A stretch of 64,000 bases of DNA from Lasiosphaeris hirsuta (GCA_030549175.1 JAUKUA010000002.1:6572001-6636000); one strand, 5' to 3'; shown: positions 1 to 10,979, numbered from the stretch's first letter. Numbers and translations are program-made. The notes: generated by a model not told the origin, from the letters alone.

Positions 1-275
1 GCCTTCACGAAGCGATATTCCAGCTAATTCACCAAAACTTACGGATCTAGAGGAGTATACAATTATTTAGTATATAAATAAGTTATTTATACGCGCTTTT
101 CCTGCTCGGCTTCTTTTTGTGGAAGATACGGCTAATCGACTGCTACGCGAACGCGGCGTGTCCTCTATCGGTAAGTTTTAGGCTCATCATAACTTCGTTA
201 AACGCTAATTGGAACTCTAGACGCGTTTTACGCATAGATACGGCTATTAGAGAACTAAATACAAATATCTAGCGA
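1..275. other. AT-rich intergenic, no gene seen
   Basis: The stretch is AT-rich with many TTA/TAT steps and no convincing open frame. It resembles the mutated transposon debris elsewhere in the window, but no family can be named. Confidence 0.4.
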
Positions 276-797
276 TTATTTATTAATGGTTTGTCTCTTG
301 ACAACTTTCCTTGATTCATGTAAGAACTTACTAAAATACCCGTACTGGTCTCCCGGGGTAGCAATCACATTCCTCGGTTTAAGTTTCGACAGGGTACTCT
401 CTGTAACCTTGTCCTCGTCCTTCAGGTTCTCACCAGGGGAGCCGTGGTAGTGGAGCTTTATAAATTCGACAGGAAGTGAAGGAAGGAATGGCTCGGGCTC
501 GTTCTTTTTATGCTTCATATCCCTCGCCGATGTGGCTTCCTCCAGAAAATTGGTCACAATGTCGTGCTCGGTAGCGGGGTTCCCGTCTCCGCCGGTAAAG
601 TACGAGGTTTTCTCAGTGGCGGGCCAGCAGACGAGGGCTAGAATGGATATTTCGTTTGGAGTACGATTTTTGTTCTTGCGCACGTGGCCAATCTCGAACC
701 CGTTAGTCCCTACGACGCGAAAGTGAGGCCAGCCCCGGTCACTGGGTTGTAAATCTGCAAAGGGAACTATGTGGAGATTGCCATCTCTGACCTTCAA
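276..797 (-). CDS. Unknown protein fragment, no ATG start
   Basis: An open minus-strand frame of about 173 codons that I do not recognise. It is hydrophilic and ends in VVKRQTINK. The frame stays open upstream to a TGA near 868, yet contains no ATG before an internal Met (MKHKKNEPEP), so 797 is a non-ATG codon. It is therefore either an internal or last exon whose first exon lies upstream, or a remnant. An acceptor-like CCAG near 852 would suit an exon start. No neighbour suggests a function. Base composition is less AT-rich than the flanks, which argues for a real coding origin. Confidence 0.3.
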   Translation of the reverse strand: MKVRDGNLHIVPFADLQPSDRGWPHFRVVGTNGFEIGHVRKNKNRTPNEISILALVCWPATEKTSYFTGGDGNPATEHDIVTNFLEEATSARDMKHKKNEPEPFLPSLPVEFIKLHYHGSPGENLKDEDKVTESTLSKLKPRNVIATPGDQYGYFSKFLHESRKVVKRQTINK

Positions 798-1719
798 ATT
801 CAGGTTTTGCTTTGTGGTGGCGGTGGAGCTCAGTCCTGCTCTGGTAATCCGAGCCGTCGTTGAGGTCGATCAAATCTGCCACGCCTTGGTAATGATATTT
901 ATCTCAGTGTGTGACCACCCAGGCATCAAGACGCCAAATTATACCGATTTTATCGCCAATGACCTCGAGCGCGTACTTGATTTGTTTTGGTACACAAAAT
1001 CAGACCTGGTGTTCTTGCCGCCATGTATGATGAACGTGCTGACAACACGTTGCACGGGGCCTGGGTTCTGGATCAGCAGGTGAATTGAGCAGTTTCCTAT
1101 CGGCACAGGGATCTACCAGTTGTCAACCCTCCAGCCAGAGTTTGGCACGCCTTTGTTGTGAGTTTTCGAATTTGACCACATTATGATGATAAGTTGCAAC
1201 ACTGGCAATGATGGTGGTTCTCGCACTGCTGGAAACAAGTTGCTCGCAATGAATGCTAACCAGAAGTTCCAATCTAGTAGGCTGCGAAGCACATCCAGAC
1301 GGGAGCCAGCTCGGAGCAGTCACTTCGTCTGCGAGAGTCTTGCGTAATGTAAGTGCCGAGTGGCTTGCTCGCTTTTGGAAAGGATGGTTAGCTGTGGCTT
1401 GGGCCTGAACTTCGACTTTGCATGCGAGTTGGCTCCTTCAGCACACTCCGAAACCTCGTATGCCGAGTGCCATTATTAACCCAAATTTACTACCTATTGG
1501 GTTTTACACATGGCAATCGAAACACGTTCGCTCTGAACAAGTGGGTAGTCTCATGGACACTTTAGCAGTCACACGGCCACCTCCCAATTACAGCTCCGGT
1601 CGAAGAATAGTATTAGTCGTCTAGGCTTCCTCGTTGATGGCAATCCATAGCATATTACCCTATATAAGGACAAGCATGTCATCCCGCAGCTTGACCTCCC
1701 TGGGTTTCCCCAGCATACA
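798..1719. other. Intergenic, only short frames
   Basis: About 0.9 kb with short open frames of fewer than 105 codons on either strand, none with recognisable motifs or splice structure. The part near 1,640-1,700 has a TATATAAGG box-like element but no gene follows on the plus strand. Confidence 0.35.
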
Positions 1720-3663
1720 TCACTGTACATAGCAACTGCCTACGAATCGATATCCCATCCCTAGGTTCTGGATTCCTTCTTCGGACCGACGTAACACAGA
1801 CAAATTGCACGCCCCCCACAAGGCAGCAATTTCCTCACCCACCCTCGCTCCAGCAGGAACCACTCCAAGGCGTCCAGCCAGCGTGCGGCAGAGGCGACTA
1901 TTCCCCATCATTCTCCCGACTGCGTAAAGAATCTTTCCGACGTTCTCCCGATCCTCTGGGTCGAGTTCATCATCCATAACCACACTGTCAGTCGTGTGCA
2001 ACTTGCAAAATGTTGCACGTAGCTTCGGCAGACTGTGGCCAGCAATGAGCTCACAAGCATCTCCGGTGACGGTTCTCCAAAGCAGCTCTTCGTAGTCCTC
2101 GTATGGATATAGGTCCATAGAGGATCCTTTTGCCAGCTTAAGGGACTCTCGCACGAGGGCGAGTATTTGTTGGAAGGACTTTTCCGGGCGGGCTAACAAC
2201 TGGTCGCGTTGGATGGTTTCGATCCGCCAGATCTGTCCGAGTTGGGCGATTTTGCCGGTGATGGTCCCGCGAACAGAAATAAGGTCTTCATCGTTCTGTA
2301 GTCTGCAGATGGAGCTTTTCAAATGGGTAGCTGCACGGAAGGATAACCCGTCGTTTGACGCCCCTCGAGTGGGTTGCAGAGAGGCAAACAAGTCCGGGCA
2401 CCACGATGGAAGTTTCAACTCGTCTGCCTCCAGAGACCTGTCGACGCACCCGGCAAGATCGATTAGGGAAATATCCCCGTCAACAAGAGCATTCTTTGCT
2501 GCGTTGAGAATAACCGATCGGTCGGTCGTAGATTCCGTGTAGTCGATTTCCGCCTGTGGGAATGACTTGGCAAGAAGTCCACTCAGAGCGTAAACCTTGT
2601 CCTTGAGGAAAGTGGCTTCAAAGCGTGTACATGACCTCAGTAGAAATCCTGGCGATAGTCCACCGGTGACCTTGAATGAATGGCGGATCGTCTCCATCTC
2701 GTGAATGTTTGAAAACCCCCTGATAACAGAACGGTCAAAGCCTCCGGGCAAAACACTAGCGGTGCCAATGAACAAGCAGGACCTGATAGACGGTTCCTGT
2801 TGATAGACCTTGTTGACCACCTCGACCAAGGTATCCCAGTCGCATTGCTCCTCCCCATGTCGGAGCACCAGCCTCTTCCCACACGCCACTTCCTGGACCA
2901 TCCACACCCGGCAGAACCACTTGTTTCGCAGAAGATTCGTGACAGCGCGCCATTTCGAGCCGCGTAGACTGAAGTTGGTTGACTTGGGATCCAAACTCAA
3001 AAGCCGCTCTGACTCCACTACAGCAATGGCCGGAAGTCCAACGAGCTGCGATAACGCTCCGCGGGACTCTCTACCCCGGCCAAGCCACCCAATGACGGTG
3101 GCTGCTCCCCCGAATATGTCTTTCATCAGCCCGATTTGCCATGCCTTTTCCGTCTGGTCGTCCTGGCGAATGCATATCGAGTCGATCCAGAGGTATCTCT
3201 CTTGATCTGGCAACTGGAGCGTCTGTAAGGCGTCCTTGACATTTGACATGACCCAGAGTCGACGGCCGCCAATGAGGATGGGGTACTGAATGCTGCCTTT
3301 GGTCCAGCGGTAGGATAGAGCGTCGAAACCGAGTCTCGCCGCTGAGTCTAATGGCTTGGAGATGAGCTCCCCGTGGATGATCCCCGAAGGGTGTTTTGGA
3401 TACAGCTTCAGCAATCTGATGTCGCGACTGTTTTCGTTCAGTTGGCGCTCGGAGCTGTAATCGTAATCATGCAGCCAACATGTTATCACAAAATGCCAAC
3501 CGTATGAAGCACGCGCTTGAAAGTAAGAGAGGATGTGCGAATAGAGCGAAGTAACAGTGTTGAGGGCCGAGTTGGAGAAGGTCCAAAACATCTCCGCTAC
3601 AATGACTTTAAACGTGAGAATCGGGAATAAAAGCAAGCCCAGGATGATATGAAGCCAAGTCAT
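1720..3663 (-). CDS. HET-domain protein with N-terminal membrane segment
   Basis: Single-exon 647-aa protein of the heterokaryon incompatibility (HET, PF06985) family. Seen: FDALSYRW at residues 113-120, LWIDSICIRQDD at 158-169, then the ATVIGWLG stretch at 188-195, the usual three HET blocks, followed by a WFCRVWMVQE-type segment. HET domains trigger cell death when incompatible fungal cells fuse; the role here is inferred from family. Residues 1-27 are strongly hydrophobic, suggesting a membrane anchor, which is unusual for HET proteins. The C-terminal half (about 300-647) has no domain I can name. The frame is continuous upstream into the small membrane ORF at 3682-4110, interrupted by a single TAG, so the true N-terminus may lie there. 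Confidence 0.85.
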   Translation of the reverse strand: MTWLHIILGLLLFPILTFKVIVAEMFWTFSNSALNTVTSLYSHILSYFQARASYGWHFVITCWLHDYDYSSERQLNENSRDIRLLKLYPKHPSGIIHGELISKPLDSAARLGFDALSYRWTKGSIQYPILIGGRRLWVMSNVKDALQTLQLPDQERYLWIDSICIRQDDQTEKAWQIGLMKDIFGGAATVIGWLGRGRESRGALSQLVGLPAIAVVESERLLSLDPKSTNFSLRGSKWRAVTNLLRNKWFCRVWMVQEVACGKRLVLRHGEEQCDWDTLVEVVNKVYQQEPSIRSCLFIGTASVLPGGFDRSVIRGFSNIHEMETIRHSFKVTGGLSPGFLLRSCTRFEATFLKDKVYALSGLLAKSFPQAEIDYTESTTDRSVILNAAKNALVDGDISLIDLAGCVDRSLEADELKLPSWCPDLFASLQPTRGASNDGLSFRAATHLKSSICRLQNDEDLISVRGTITGKIAQLGQIWRIETIQRDQLLARPEKSFQQILALVRESLKLAKGSSMDLYPYEDYEELLWRTVTGDACELIAGHSLPKLRATFCKLHTTDSVVMDDELDPEDRENVGKILYAVGRMMGNSRLCRTLAGRLGVVPAGARVGEEIAALWGACNLSVLRRSEEGIQNLGMGYRFVGSCYVQ

Positions 3664-3681
3664 CTCTATCTTCGGTAGAAG

Positions 3682-4110
3682 CTAGGCTGTGGTGGCCTGG
3701 GCTACGGCTGGAACAACGTCGCGGAGTATGCCGGCAAACTCATCGTCGTGAATCGCATACCATATGTTGGTTCCGACGTCACTGCTATGAGCCCCTACCC
3801 ACATCCGTAAGCGTCTTATGATGCTCCCACTGACTATGTCGATGGTAAAAATGATATTCCATCCACCCCGGCAATAGAGTTGCTGTCCCATGAAACGATA
3901 TGCCAGCAAGGCCGACACGACGCAAACCCATTCTCGCATCGCGAGGTAATTAACGATATGGGTGACGAGTAAGAGATTGATGACATTTTTGGAGTGGCCA
4001 AAGGTGCCCTCGATACCGAAGATAGCGAATGCCTGGAGGAAGGAGAATGCAATGCCATGATTAAGGGGTAATGAAGCCGGGTCAATTTCGCGGGGTAGCG
4101 GTGAGGCCAT
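3682..4110 (-). CDS. Small multi-pass membrane ORF, possible N-terminus of HET gene
   Basis: A 142-aa ORF with an ATG at 4110 and several hydrophobic stretches (around residues 20-35, 42-75 and 80-95), so probably multi-pass membrane. It ends in TAG at 3684-3682 and lies in the same frame as the HET ORF, with only six codons between that stop and the HET ATG. I tested obvious intron solutions (the GTATGC donor in this ORF with nearby AG acceptors) and none restored the frame. It could be a separate short gene, the 5' part of a HET gene split by one nonsense mutation, or a readthrough product. No function is assigned. Confidence 0.45.
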   Translation of the reverse strand: MASPLPREIDPASLPLNHGIAFSFLQAFAIFGIEGTFGHSKNVINLLLVTHIVNYLAMREWVCVVSALLAYRFMGQQLYCRGGWNIIFTIDIVSGSIIRRLRMWVGAHSSDVGTNIWYAIHDDEFAGILRDVVPAVAQATTA

Positions 4111-5459
4111 GATTACTATGGCTGAGCGGTTCTTGTACTTTCGACGGACTTATTGTGGTTGAATTGATCGGCTGACTGTAGTTTGCATGAAATGCCATGG
4201 CATGAGTAATATTATAAGGTAGGTAAGCTCAAGGGGTATTTTTTAGCTCCCAAGTCAATGTGAAACAGGGATGAAGCGCCTTGTTGTCTAGCCTCACAGC
4301 CACGGCGCTTAATCTCCAAATCACGTATGAAGGTTCGAGATTGCGTTTCTGTTCGCTAAGTCTTTCACTTTATACCCTCCCTGACAAAGCTGGTGGGCGT
4401 TTCCATGGCATAGAATAGGCAAATACCGTCTCAAAGTACATAAACATACGGGTCAAGCTTACCCACGAATTCCAACAATGGCTTGGAGTCCAGCGAGCTG
4501 AACCACACGCAGCATAGTTAGCTGCCCACAGCCCAACAATCACCATCTCCCTCGTAGGAATTCTAACCGTTTTATCGGCTCCGAATACTCTCGTCAAATC
4601 CCCATTTAGGCTCCAAACACCGCTTTTCTCTGCCGCTCTTACTCAATTCGCCACCTCACCGAGTTACCAGTTCAAATGCTTTGTATCATACTTATACGAA
4701 ATTTCCCCCATATTAAGAGGTACCAACCCGAGCGCAACTGCCATCCATCATCCGATATCGCTGGTGAGGGCGATGAGATCTGGGGATTTGGCGTTTTCTT
4801 CCATCTTGGGGGTGTGGATTGTTATAGCGCGTAGGTATGAATAGGTAGGTAGGTGTTTGTTGCCAGTGATGATTTGAGGTAAGTGGCAAGTGCACGAGTT
4901 GAGAAAACTTAAAAGAGAATACGGCAAGGTCGAGGTTTTGAGGTGTGCGATGTGCCAAGTCCACCTCCCAAGTCCGCTGTCGATACGCACTTGGCCAAGG
5001 CGGCGAATGAGCCATTCGACTTACGTGGGTGGCGCCGCTATATAGTAAATTGTACACTTCTCCGAGTTCAGATAGCACTGTATGACTGCTTGAGAAAGGC
5101 CTCGCCTCTGGCCTTAGGTCACTCGGGTTACGATCTTGTAGAAGACAGACGGTACGCTTGGAATTCTACGTAGAAAAAGAAGATACGGGGAAAATAAAGC
5201 CAAGCACGACGGGAAAGGCGCCAACTGTTTGTAAAAAAGAATACCATAAAGAAGTTGATCCCTCCAAAACAATTCATATCCTGGCGAAGGAAAATCCAAA
5301 ACCGTCGATTGTAACCGTTTCACGCCGAATTCCAGTCCTGAATAAGTGCCCGCTACGACACAACAATATCCACATCAAGAAACATCCTCGCAGACCGCTT
5401 ATTCACCACCCAGACCAGAGGTGATATATCCTTTCTAATGCGGCTCTCACACACACTTG
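4111..5459. other. Intergenic, no supported gene
   Basis: About 1.35 kb without a convincing gene. Overlapping short frames at 4.7-5.1 kb on the minus strand include a peptide starting MEENAKSPDLIALTSDIG that stops at once; it may be a gene remnant but nothing supports it further. Short TAGGTAGGTAGG-like tracts occur near 4,838. Confidence 0.35.
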
Positions 5460-6089
5460 CTACCCCCCCATGACAGCAGCGGCTACCGCCCATTCCTCGT
5501 TTGTCCTCCTCTTCCTCTCCATCTCGGCCACCAGCGTGACAAAGAGTTCTTCAAACTGGGCGTCGGTCAGCCCCATGGCCCTTAGTTCCAGTCTCCCCTC
5601 CAACAAGTTCGTCGCGCCGCCCAAGCCAATGGCGTCTTTTGGGACGAAGCGCGCAAGGATGGGGCCGGTCTCGTCGTCGGGTGTGAGCATCAGCTCGCCG
5701 TTGCTGACATCCCACAGCATCTTCTTCCAGGGCGCGGCTGACAGTCCCGTCTGGCTTTCAAATCGCTTTTTGAAATGGTAGTAGCGCTCTGAAAACCATG
5801 CGTCCACCTTTTCGGTGGTGAAGCTATGGAATGCGGCGCGTCCCACTGTGCTGCCATCGCGGAGAATGCTGAGGTTCCGTGATTTGGACCAGGACCAGGA
5901 CCAGGTGTCGGGATATAGCACGGTAAAGAGGGCGCGAGTGCGGTCCGGGGTGAAGAGCGTCATTTGGAGTTTGCCTGTCAGGATGTATGGGTAGTCGATT
6001 GTGACCGGGGCTTGTATTGAGGCTGGGCTTGGCTGGGCAGGAGGCATGACAGGCGGGGAGGACCCTGGAAGATTCTGCAGGTACGACAT
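5460..6089 (-). CDS. Unknown 209-aa protein
   Basis: Start chosen at the ATG at 6089 (MSYLQNLPGSS), because the upstream 31 codons from 6182 are low-complexity and lie in a promoter-like stretch. The N-terminus is Pro-rich (residues 10-25). The rest alternates short hydrophobic strands with polar turns (SWSWSKSRNLSILRD, RYYHFKKRFE, GPILARFVPKD), then ends in a helix (LTDAQFEELFVTLVAEMERKRR). The layout resembles small beta-rich fungal proteins of unknown function, possibly tubby-like/LURP-type, but that is a guess. No signal peptide or membrane span is seen. It is intact and well coded, so probably a real gene. Confidence 0.6.
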   Translation of the reverse strand: MSYLQNLPGSSPPVMPPAQPSPASIQAPVTIDYPYILTGKLQMTLFTPDRTRALFTVLYPDTWSWSWSKSRNLSILRDGSTVGRAAFHSFTTEKVDAWFSERYYHFKKRFESQTGLSAAPWKKMLWDVSNGELMLTPDDETGPILARFVPKDAIGLGGATNLLEGRLELRAMGLTDAQFEELFVTLVAEMERKRRTNEEWAVAAAVMGG

Positions 6090-7146
6090 AGTCCCTTGTG
6101 TATGTTGAAAAGTATATGATGATTGATGGCGATGAGTTCGGCCTTCCTTTGGATCTTTCGATGGATGGTGCGATTGGGCCAAGGGCGGGGTTAACCTGGG
6201 AGAGCCTCTCTCTGGTTGCTTCAGCTCGGGCTGGGCATCGTCGCAAAATGGAGGCGGGGCTCATGCAATTCCGCACGTGCATCTGCGTTGTTACTCTGTG
6301 GCGGTCTCATCCATGTACACGCTATTAAGATACTGGGTTTAATCATGACTTCGGCTAGGCACGACTTTCATAACCGCAAGAGACACTTCCGACCTTTCAA
6401 CTCATCTTCGGCCCCTATATTGGCACCCTCGTTCTGTTCGACACGACCTTCGCCTTTTGCTTTCAGGACCCGGTGACGGGCGAGATATCGACGCAGCCAA
6501 GGGGCCCTCTGCAAAACGGATTCAACACAAGCACTCGCCAGCTGGGACGCAACCTGTGACCAGGCACCCCAAGCTGGGTTTGGTCAAGCCTGCCACTTGC
6601 ATGCAGAGGGATTGGTGGGCGCACAAGTTAATCACCATCCGATCCAAAGACATGAAATCCAAAGACAGAGTACTTTAGCAGTTTCCTCACACGTGATTGC
6701 TCATTGATCGCTCCGTCTTTGAGGGTCTTGCCTGGCAGACTTCCCCAAATCTTCTCTTTGACCCACGGGTCATTGCTTGTTGTCCAGTCACGATTTGTTT
6801 GCCTTGTTTTGTTTGCCGCTTTCTCTGCGCACAGAAAATTTTGGGCAGCAACCGAAACCTTCCATGTAGCTCTTCGAAGTTCCTCCGGACTCCCCTCAAG
6901 TAGTATTAAATCGGCCAGCCTGCCCTCGATGCTTCCGACAAAACTATTTTCCATCCACAACTCATCTCTTCTCCGTTCCCTGCCTACGTGACAAGACGGC
7001 CGGACGAACTGAGTATTGCTGGCCCGGGCCGGACTTCTGCTTCTATCGCCTCCTCCCCACCTCCGACTCCGTCAAACAAACGGGAGGTGACGCGACCACA
7101 CACGGTCTTCCGAACCCGCGAAGCATCCCCAAGAAGTACGAGACAT
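6090..7146. other. Intergenic, no supported gene
   Basis: About 1 kb. Short frames on both strands around 6.6-7.2 kb overlap one another and carry no recognisable motif. The last part (from about 7,000) grades into the transposon relic: just before the repeat arm the plus strand reads ATVVAIDV, similar to a reverse-transcriptase core strand. Confidence 0.3.
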
Positions 7147-7238
7147 ACGATGTGGCAACCGTTGTGGCTATCGATGTGGACCCTGGTCAAGGAGGTGATA
7201 TACCCCGTTGACCTTAGGTGAGCTCAGCAGTGTGACAC
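7147..7238 (+). repeat. Left arm of an inverted repeat around LINE debris
   Basis: This 92-bp arm closely matches the reverse complement of 8117-8207; only scattered mismatches separate them, and both share GTTGTGGCTATC and GTTGACCTTAGGTGAG. The arm itself reads as part of a reverse-transcriptase relic. Confidence 0.75.
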
Positions 7239-7246
7239 TATAGTAA

Positions 7247-8000
7247 AGAAGGACCTATTAGACTATATCCATTACTACGCTGATGATGTCATAGTCTTAG
7301 CTTTTGGGAAAACAGAAGAATCTATGTGGGCTAAGCTTATAGCTAGGCTAAGAGAGCTCTTGATATAGAGAAAGGATAATGGGATGCTCGATAACGTAAA
7401 AAGTAAGTATATCCTCTTTACGCCAAAAAAAAGGCCTGAAGCTAGATATCTTAATATAGGAAGTCGTAGTACCGCATAAGGAAGCCTTACAATAACTAAA
7501 GATATAGTTCGACCCCCTCCTCTACTTTAGGGCCTACGCTAAGCCAATAGCGGGTAGAGGTAAACCTATAAACATACTCTTAAAGCGGATTTTAACAAGG
7601 TTAAGGAGCTAGTCCTAAGACTTATAGTTTAAGTAGTTAAGACTATTCTCTTACCTATACTCCTATATGTAGTCAAGACTTAGTACGGCTAGTATAGAAA
7701 ATATTTCATTAGCGATATACTTGATGTAGTAGTTAATAACAGCCTCTAAGTAGCCTTACTAGCTTAGTTGACTACTTGGATCTTGGTATTATATCTGGAA
7801 TCTAGTGGTCTTACCGCTTAATACCTAATTGAAGAAAGGAAGAACACCTTTGCAAGGTAGCTTATCTAGCTAGGCGATGCTTACTCCGTAGTCTATAAGC
7901 TATATAAGCTCCATATTTTTAGTAAGAAAAAAGATATCTTCCTAAAGAAGGTTACTTACTACGACGGTAAGGCCCCGCCTCTATATGATAACTTCCTATA
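7247..8000 (+). mobile_element. Degraded non-LTR (LINE) reverse transcriptase
   Basis: The plus strand reads YIHYYADDVIVLAFGKTEES, containing the YADD catalytic box of a reverse transcriptase with the following hydrophobic strand. Downstream blocks (SKYILFTPKK, then after stops VVKTILLPILLYVVKT) match the order expected in fungal Tad1/I-type LINE proteins. Several TAG/TAA stops and strong AT bias fit decay by RIP-like C-to-T change. No intact ORF remains. Confidence 0.65.
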
Positions 8001-8116
8001 AACTAAAGGCATAGGGAAAGATACCCCAATAAAAGACTTAGCTTCGGCCGCTACCTAAGAAAGTAAGTAGAGGGACTGCCATAAGATGGAAAGGAAGCGC
8101 CGGCTATAGTAATACT

Positions 8117-8207
8117 GTGTCACACTGGTGGACTCACCTAAGGTCAACAGGGTGGATCACCTCCTGACCTGGGTCCACCGTGATAGCCACAACGACGGCC
8201 ACATCGT
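8117..8207 (-). repeat. Right arm of the inverted repeat
   Basis: Reverse-complement partner of 7147-7238, separated from it by about 880 bp of LINE debris. The two arms could fold into one long hairpin if transcribed. Confidence 0.75.
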
Positions 8208-10289
8208 GGCTCAACCTGTGGGACACGCACACACACCACAATCGAGGGCTGCATTAGCCAGCCAAGAGACCTACACGATGTTTCAGCAGGACTTTCAATG
8301 ACAGGCCTCCTAGTTATCCCAGCGGTTCCAGTGGACAACCTGAACCCCGACGTTCTCCGGAGTCTAGCCTCAGTGGTGACAGGTGGCTGTAGTCAAACCT
8401 AACTGGGCCCTAAGGAGTCATAAAGGGAACCGTCGTCATTCGACGTAAGTACCAAGGACGTGAAGGAACCTCCGTGGTCGTGGGTACCATACCATCGGAG
8501 TTAGTACTAATACCGGCCGTGGACTACCGAAGGATAGGTCAGTAACACTTGGCAGGAACCCTGATTGATAGGACGTGAGAGACGGGCGGCTAAGGCCCCG
8601 GGCCGGTGAAGCGGCTAAGGAAGGATCTTTATGTATCTTGGTATCCTTGTATATTATATATAGCCTCCATAAAAGAGACGAGGGCCCTACGATGGATCCT
8701 CGAGAGGAAGAAGCTCCCCAGGCCTTTTTGGAAACAGCCTAGAAAGATTATCAGCTGAACTTCAGTGAAGCTGAGGGGTAAGACAACCTTGTGAACCCTA
8801 CTGTTTCTCATTGACTTACAACTACGAAGCATCGTCTACTATCTTCTTTGTAATCGTTCCATCTCCCTACATCTACGTTCTCCCTCACAACTACCAGGAC
8901 TTTGGGTTACAAAGATCATCTCCCTCACCTAGTGTGAAAGCTCTGAATCAGACCAGCACCATTGCCGGCCTGGAGTGGACGGTTGAGTTGATCTAGATCA
9001 TAGCTCTACAGTTCGGTCATACCGATGGTGACATACCTTGTGATTGCCACACCCCAGTCTCGGTGACTGGCCTGTGTCACATACTGGTAGGACGAAATTC
9101 CTAAGAACTACCGGTTCTGAAAGATCTGCTAGAAAGATAAGTTACCCGAATTGGCCTTATCTCACAAGGCCTACGTAGCTTTGTTAGCAAAGAGAACCGG
9201 CCATAGAGACATTAAGGAGTACTATAAGTAATTTAACCACGACCTAGAGACCTAGGGGCCCTGTGACTACGATACCTATAAAAACTAAAGATATATACTT
9301 ACGTGCCCTTAGAACGCAAAGCTGTTACCTACTTATAACGCGAGCCTGTCAGAAGCACTGTACTTTTGATGGGGGTTGGAATTGTGTGATTGTATTGCTA
9401 CTTATAGTTACATCTTTGTTGTAGAACAGCATCTTTCTGGCTGAGGCACTCTTTAATAGCTTTGATTTTGCTAGCTCAATTAACTGCTTACAAATTGATT
9501 CTATATTGAATACGAAGAAATTTGGCCTATAATTGAAGGAGTTGTGGTCGATTGAAGTTGGGGGTGATGGAAATGGCTGTGTGGGGTGCCAATTCGGGAA
9601 TGGGGTTAATTCCATAACTGGGTTAACGCGTCTAAAGGTACGTCGGGCGAAGACTGTTAAGGGCTTTTTTAGGTTTATGGTACTTGAGACGTTTTTGTGG
9701 ATTCGGGAGAACTCGAGGACGAAGTTAGGGGATTTGGATATTAATACGGATAGTCTGTTGGAGGTTGGGTTTGTCAAGAAGATTTAGTGGTGGTTTTGGG
9801 TGGTGGTGGTGCTTGGAGTCGCTCATTTAGCCCAATCTGGAAGAGATATCAAAGCCGTCGCTTCAGAGGGATGCAGCTTGAATGACACATTCTGTTATTG
9901 TTGTAGACGGTATCACCCTACATGTATTGAGACACGGCTCAACGACCAGAACTGGAGGTGGCAAAAAAGGACTCGAGTTTGTGGAGCTGGTTGCTCGCTC
10001 TAAATGGTGGAGAAGAAGATGCGTTATAAGGCTATCGCCAGTCCTGTATTTGGTTATTTTCAATCCTTAATCAAATCATAGATCTGGGACTACAGTAATG
10101 TAATTCGAGCCCTTTCCCCCAGTTGCAATTCCATAACCTCGACGTGGTAAAGCTTCCAGACCGGTTCGCCCCCTTGCGGCTTGAGAAAAACCACTCAAAG
10201 CCAGAGAACAGACATGTTTCGGCTACATCAGTATCGACTTGGACATTGAGAGAAGCCAGCTGGTATCATGCCCCTGAAGTCTCATCTCC
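8208..10289. other. Transposon-like debris, no intact gene
   Basis: About 2.1 kb. A TATA-like box (TATTATATATAGC) near 8,650 followed by a pyrimidine-rich stretch to about 8,935 has the look of a retrotransposon LTR promoter, but I could not define its ends. TGTGTCACA-type words recur at 8,113 and 9,071. Frames at 9.35-9.79 kb (142 codons minus, 84 codons plus) and at 9.80-10.07 kb have no motifs I can name. Confidence 0.35.
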
Positions 10290-10979
10290 CTATGTGAGCG
10301 AATAAGGTGGCGGAGGGTCGTTCCGATCTGTCAGGAAATACCTCTCGTGTCCGACATTTGGTCCTCTACGCCCTCGGGACCTTGATCGACGTTGGCTACT
10401 TGATCGGCCGAAACAACAGGCCCACACCGTGGCGAGGAGCGTTGGGAGTCCGATTCCAATACCGACTCCGAGAGCGATCTGGTCACTGAGACCGAACGCT
10501 CCCGACTGGCTACCTCCGGTCGCCACTCCTGGCGTCGCTGTCGGCAACTGAGTCGACTCGGCTGATGTTGGGGTTGTCGTCGTCGTCGTCGTCGTCGCTG
10601 AGGGTCTGCTGGAGGCTACGGGGAGGTGACATGTGAAGCCGGCGGACGCGAGCCCGGTCCCGAGCGGTATCGCCAGGCACTCCTCCAGCTCCGCCGTCAG
10701 GGCTCTCGGGAAAAATGAAGGCGGCGCACAGCCCTTCATGTCGGAGATCTCCAGAACGGCTTGCCCAGAGTCACAAGTCGGGAACGACAGAGCCTTTGCG
10801 CCGTAGTGTCGTAACACGTCGGAGTCTTGACAAACGTCTCGAGCTACTATGATGGGCTCTCCGGAGATGTTTGAGCAAGACGGGTCGCTAAAGAACTGGA
10901 CCGTGCCCTCGTTAGCCGCGTGCGAATCGCCGAGCATTAATGCGATAGCTTGCCACCAACGCTTGCGCGCGCGACTCAT
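10290..10979 (-). CDS. Single-pass membrane/cell-surface protein, unknown
   Basis: 229 aa from the ATG at 10979. The layout is typical of fungal type I surface proteins. A weak signal-like start (basic MSRARKRWWQ, then AIALMLG, then DSHAA) leads into an ectodomain of about 100 residues with six cysteines (EGTVQFFSDPSCS onward). A Ser/Thr-rich linker with a run of eight Thr follows (about residues 124-150), then a transmembrane span (about 166-188, IALGVGIGIGLPTLLATV) and a basic cytosolic tail ending PPPPYSLT. The PPPPY motif could bind WW domains of Rsp5-type ligases (inference). The signal peptide is short, so an unseen upstream exon is possible. The ectodomain pattern resembles that of the protein at 11985-12599. 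Confidence 0.65.
   Translation of the reverse strand: MSRARKRWWQAIALMLGDSHAANEGTVQFFSDPSCSNISGEPIIVARDVCQDSDVLRHYGAKALSFPTCDSGQAVLEISDMKGCAPPSFFPRALTAELEECLAIPLGTGLASAGFTCHLPVASSRPSATTTTTTTTPTSAESTQLPTATPGVATGGSQSGAFGLSDQIALGVGIGIGLPTLLATVWACCFGRSSSQRRSRSRGRRGPNVGHERYFLTDRNDPPPPYSLT

Noticed and set aside
3660..3780. An intron joining the 142-aa ORF to the HET ORF
   Set aside because: The GTATGC donor was tried with each nearby AG acceptor; none gave a reading frame into the HET protein.
8600..8940. Complete LTR of a retrotransposon
   Set aside because: Only a promoter-like TATA and pyrimidine-rich leader were visible; no second LTR, primer-binding site or target duplication could be found.
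9349..9777. 142-codon minus frame in the debris region
   Set aside because: No homology-like motif, no splice or promoter signals, and it sits in transposon-like DNA with a competing plus frame.
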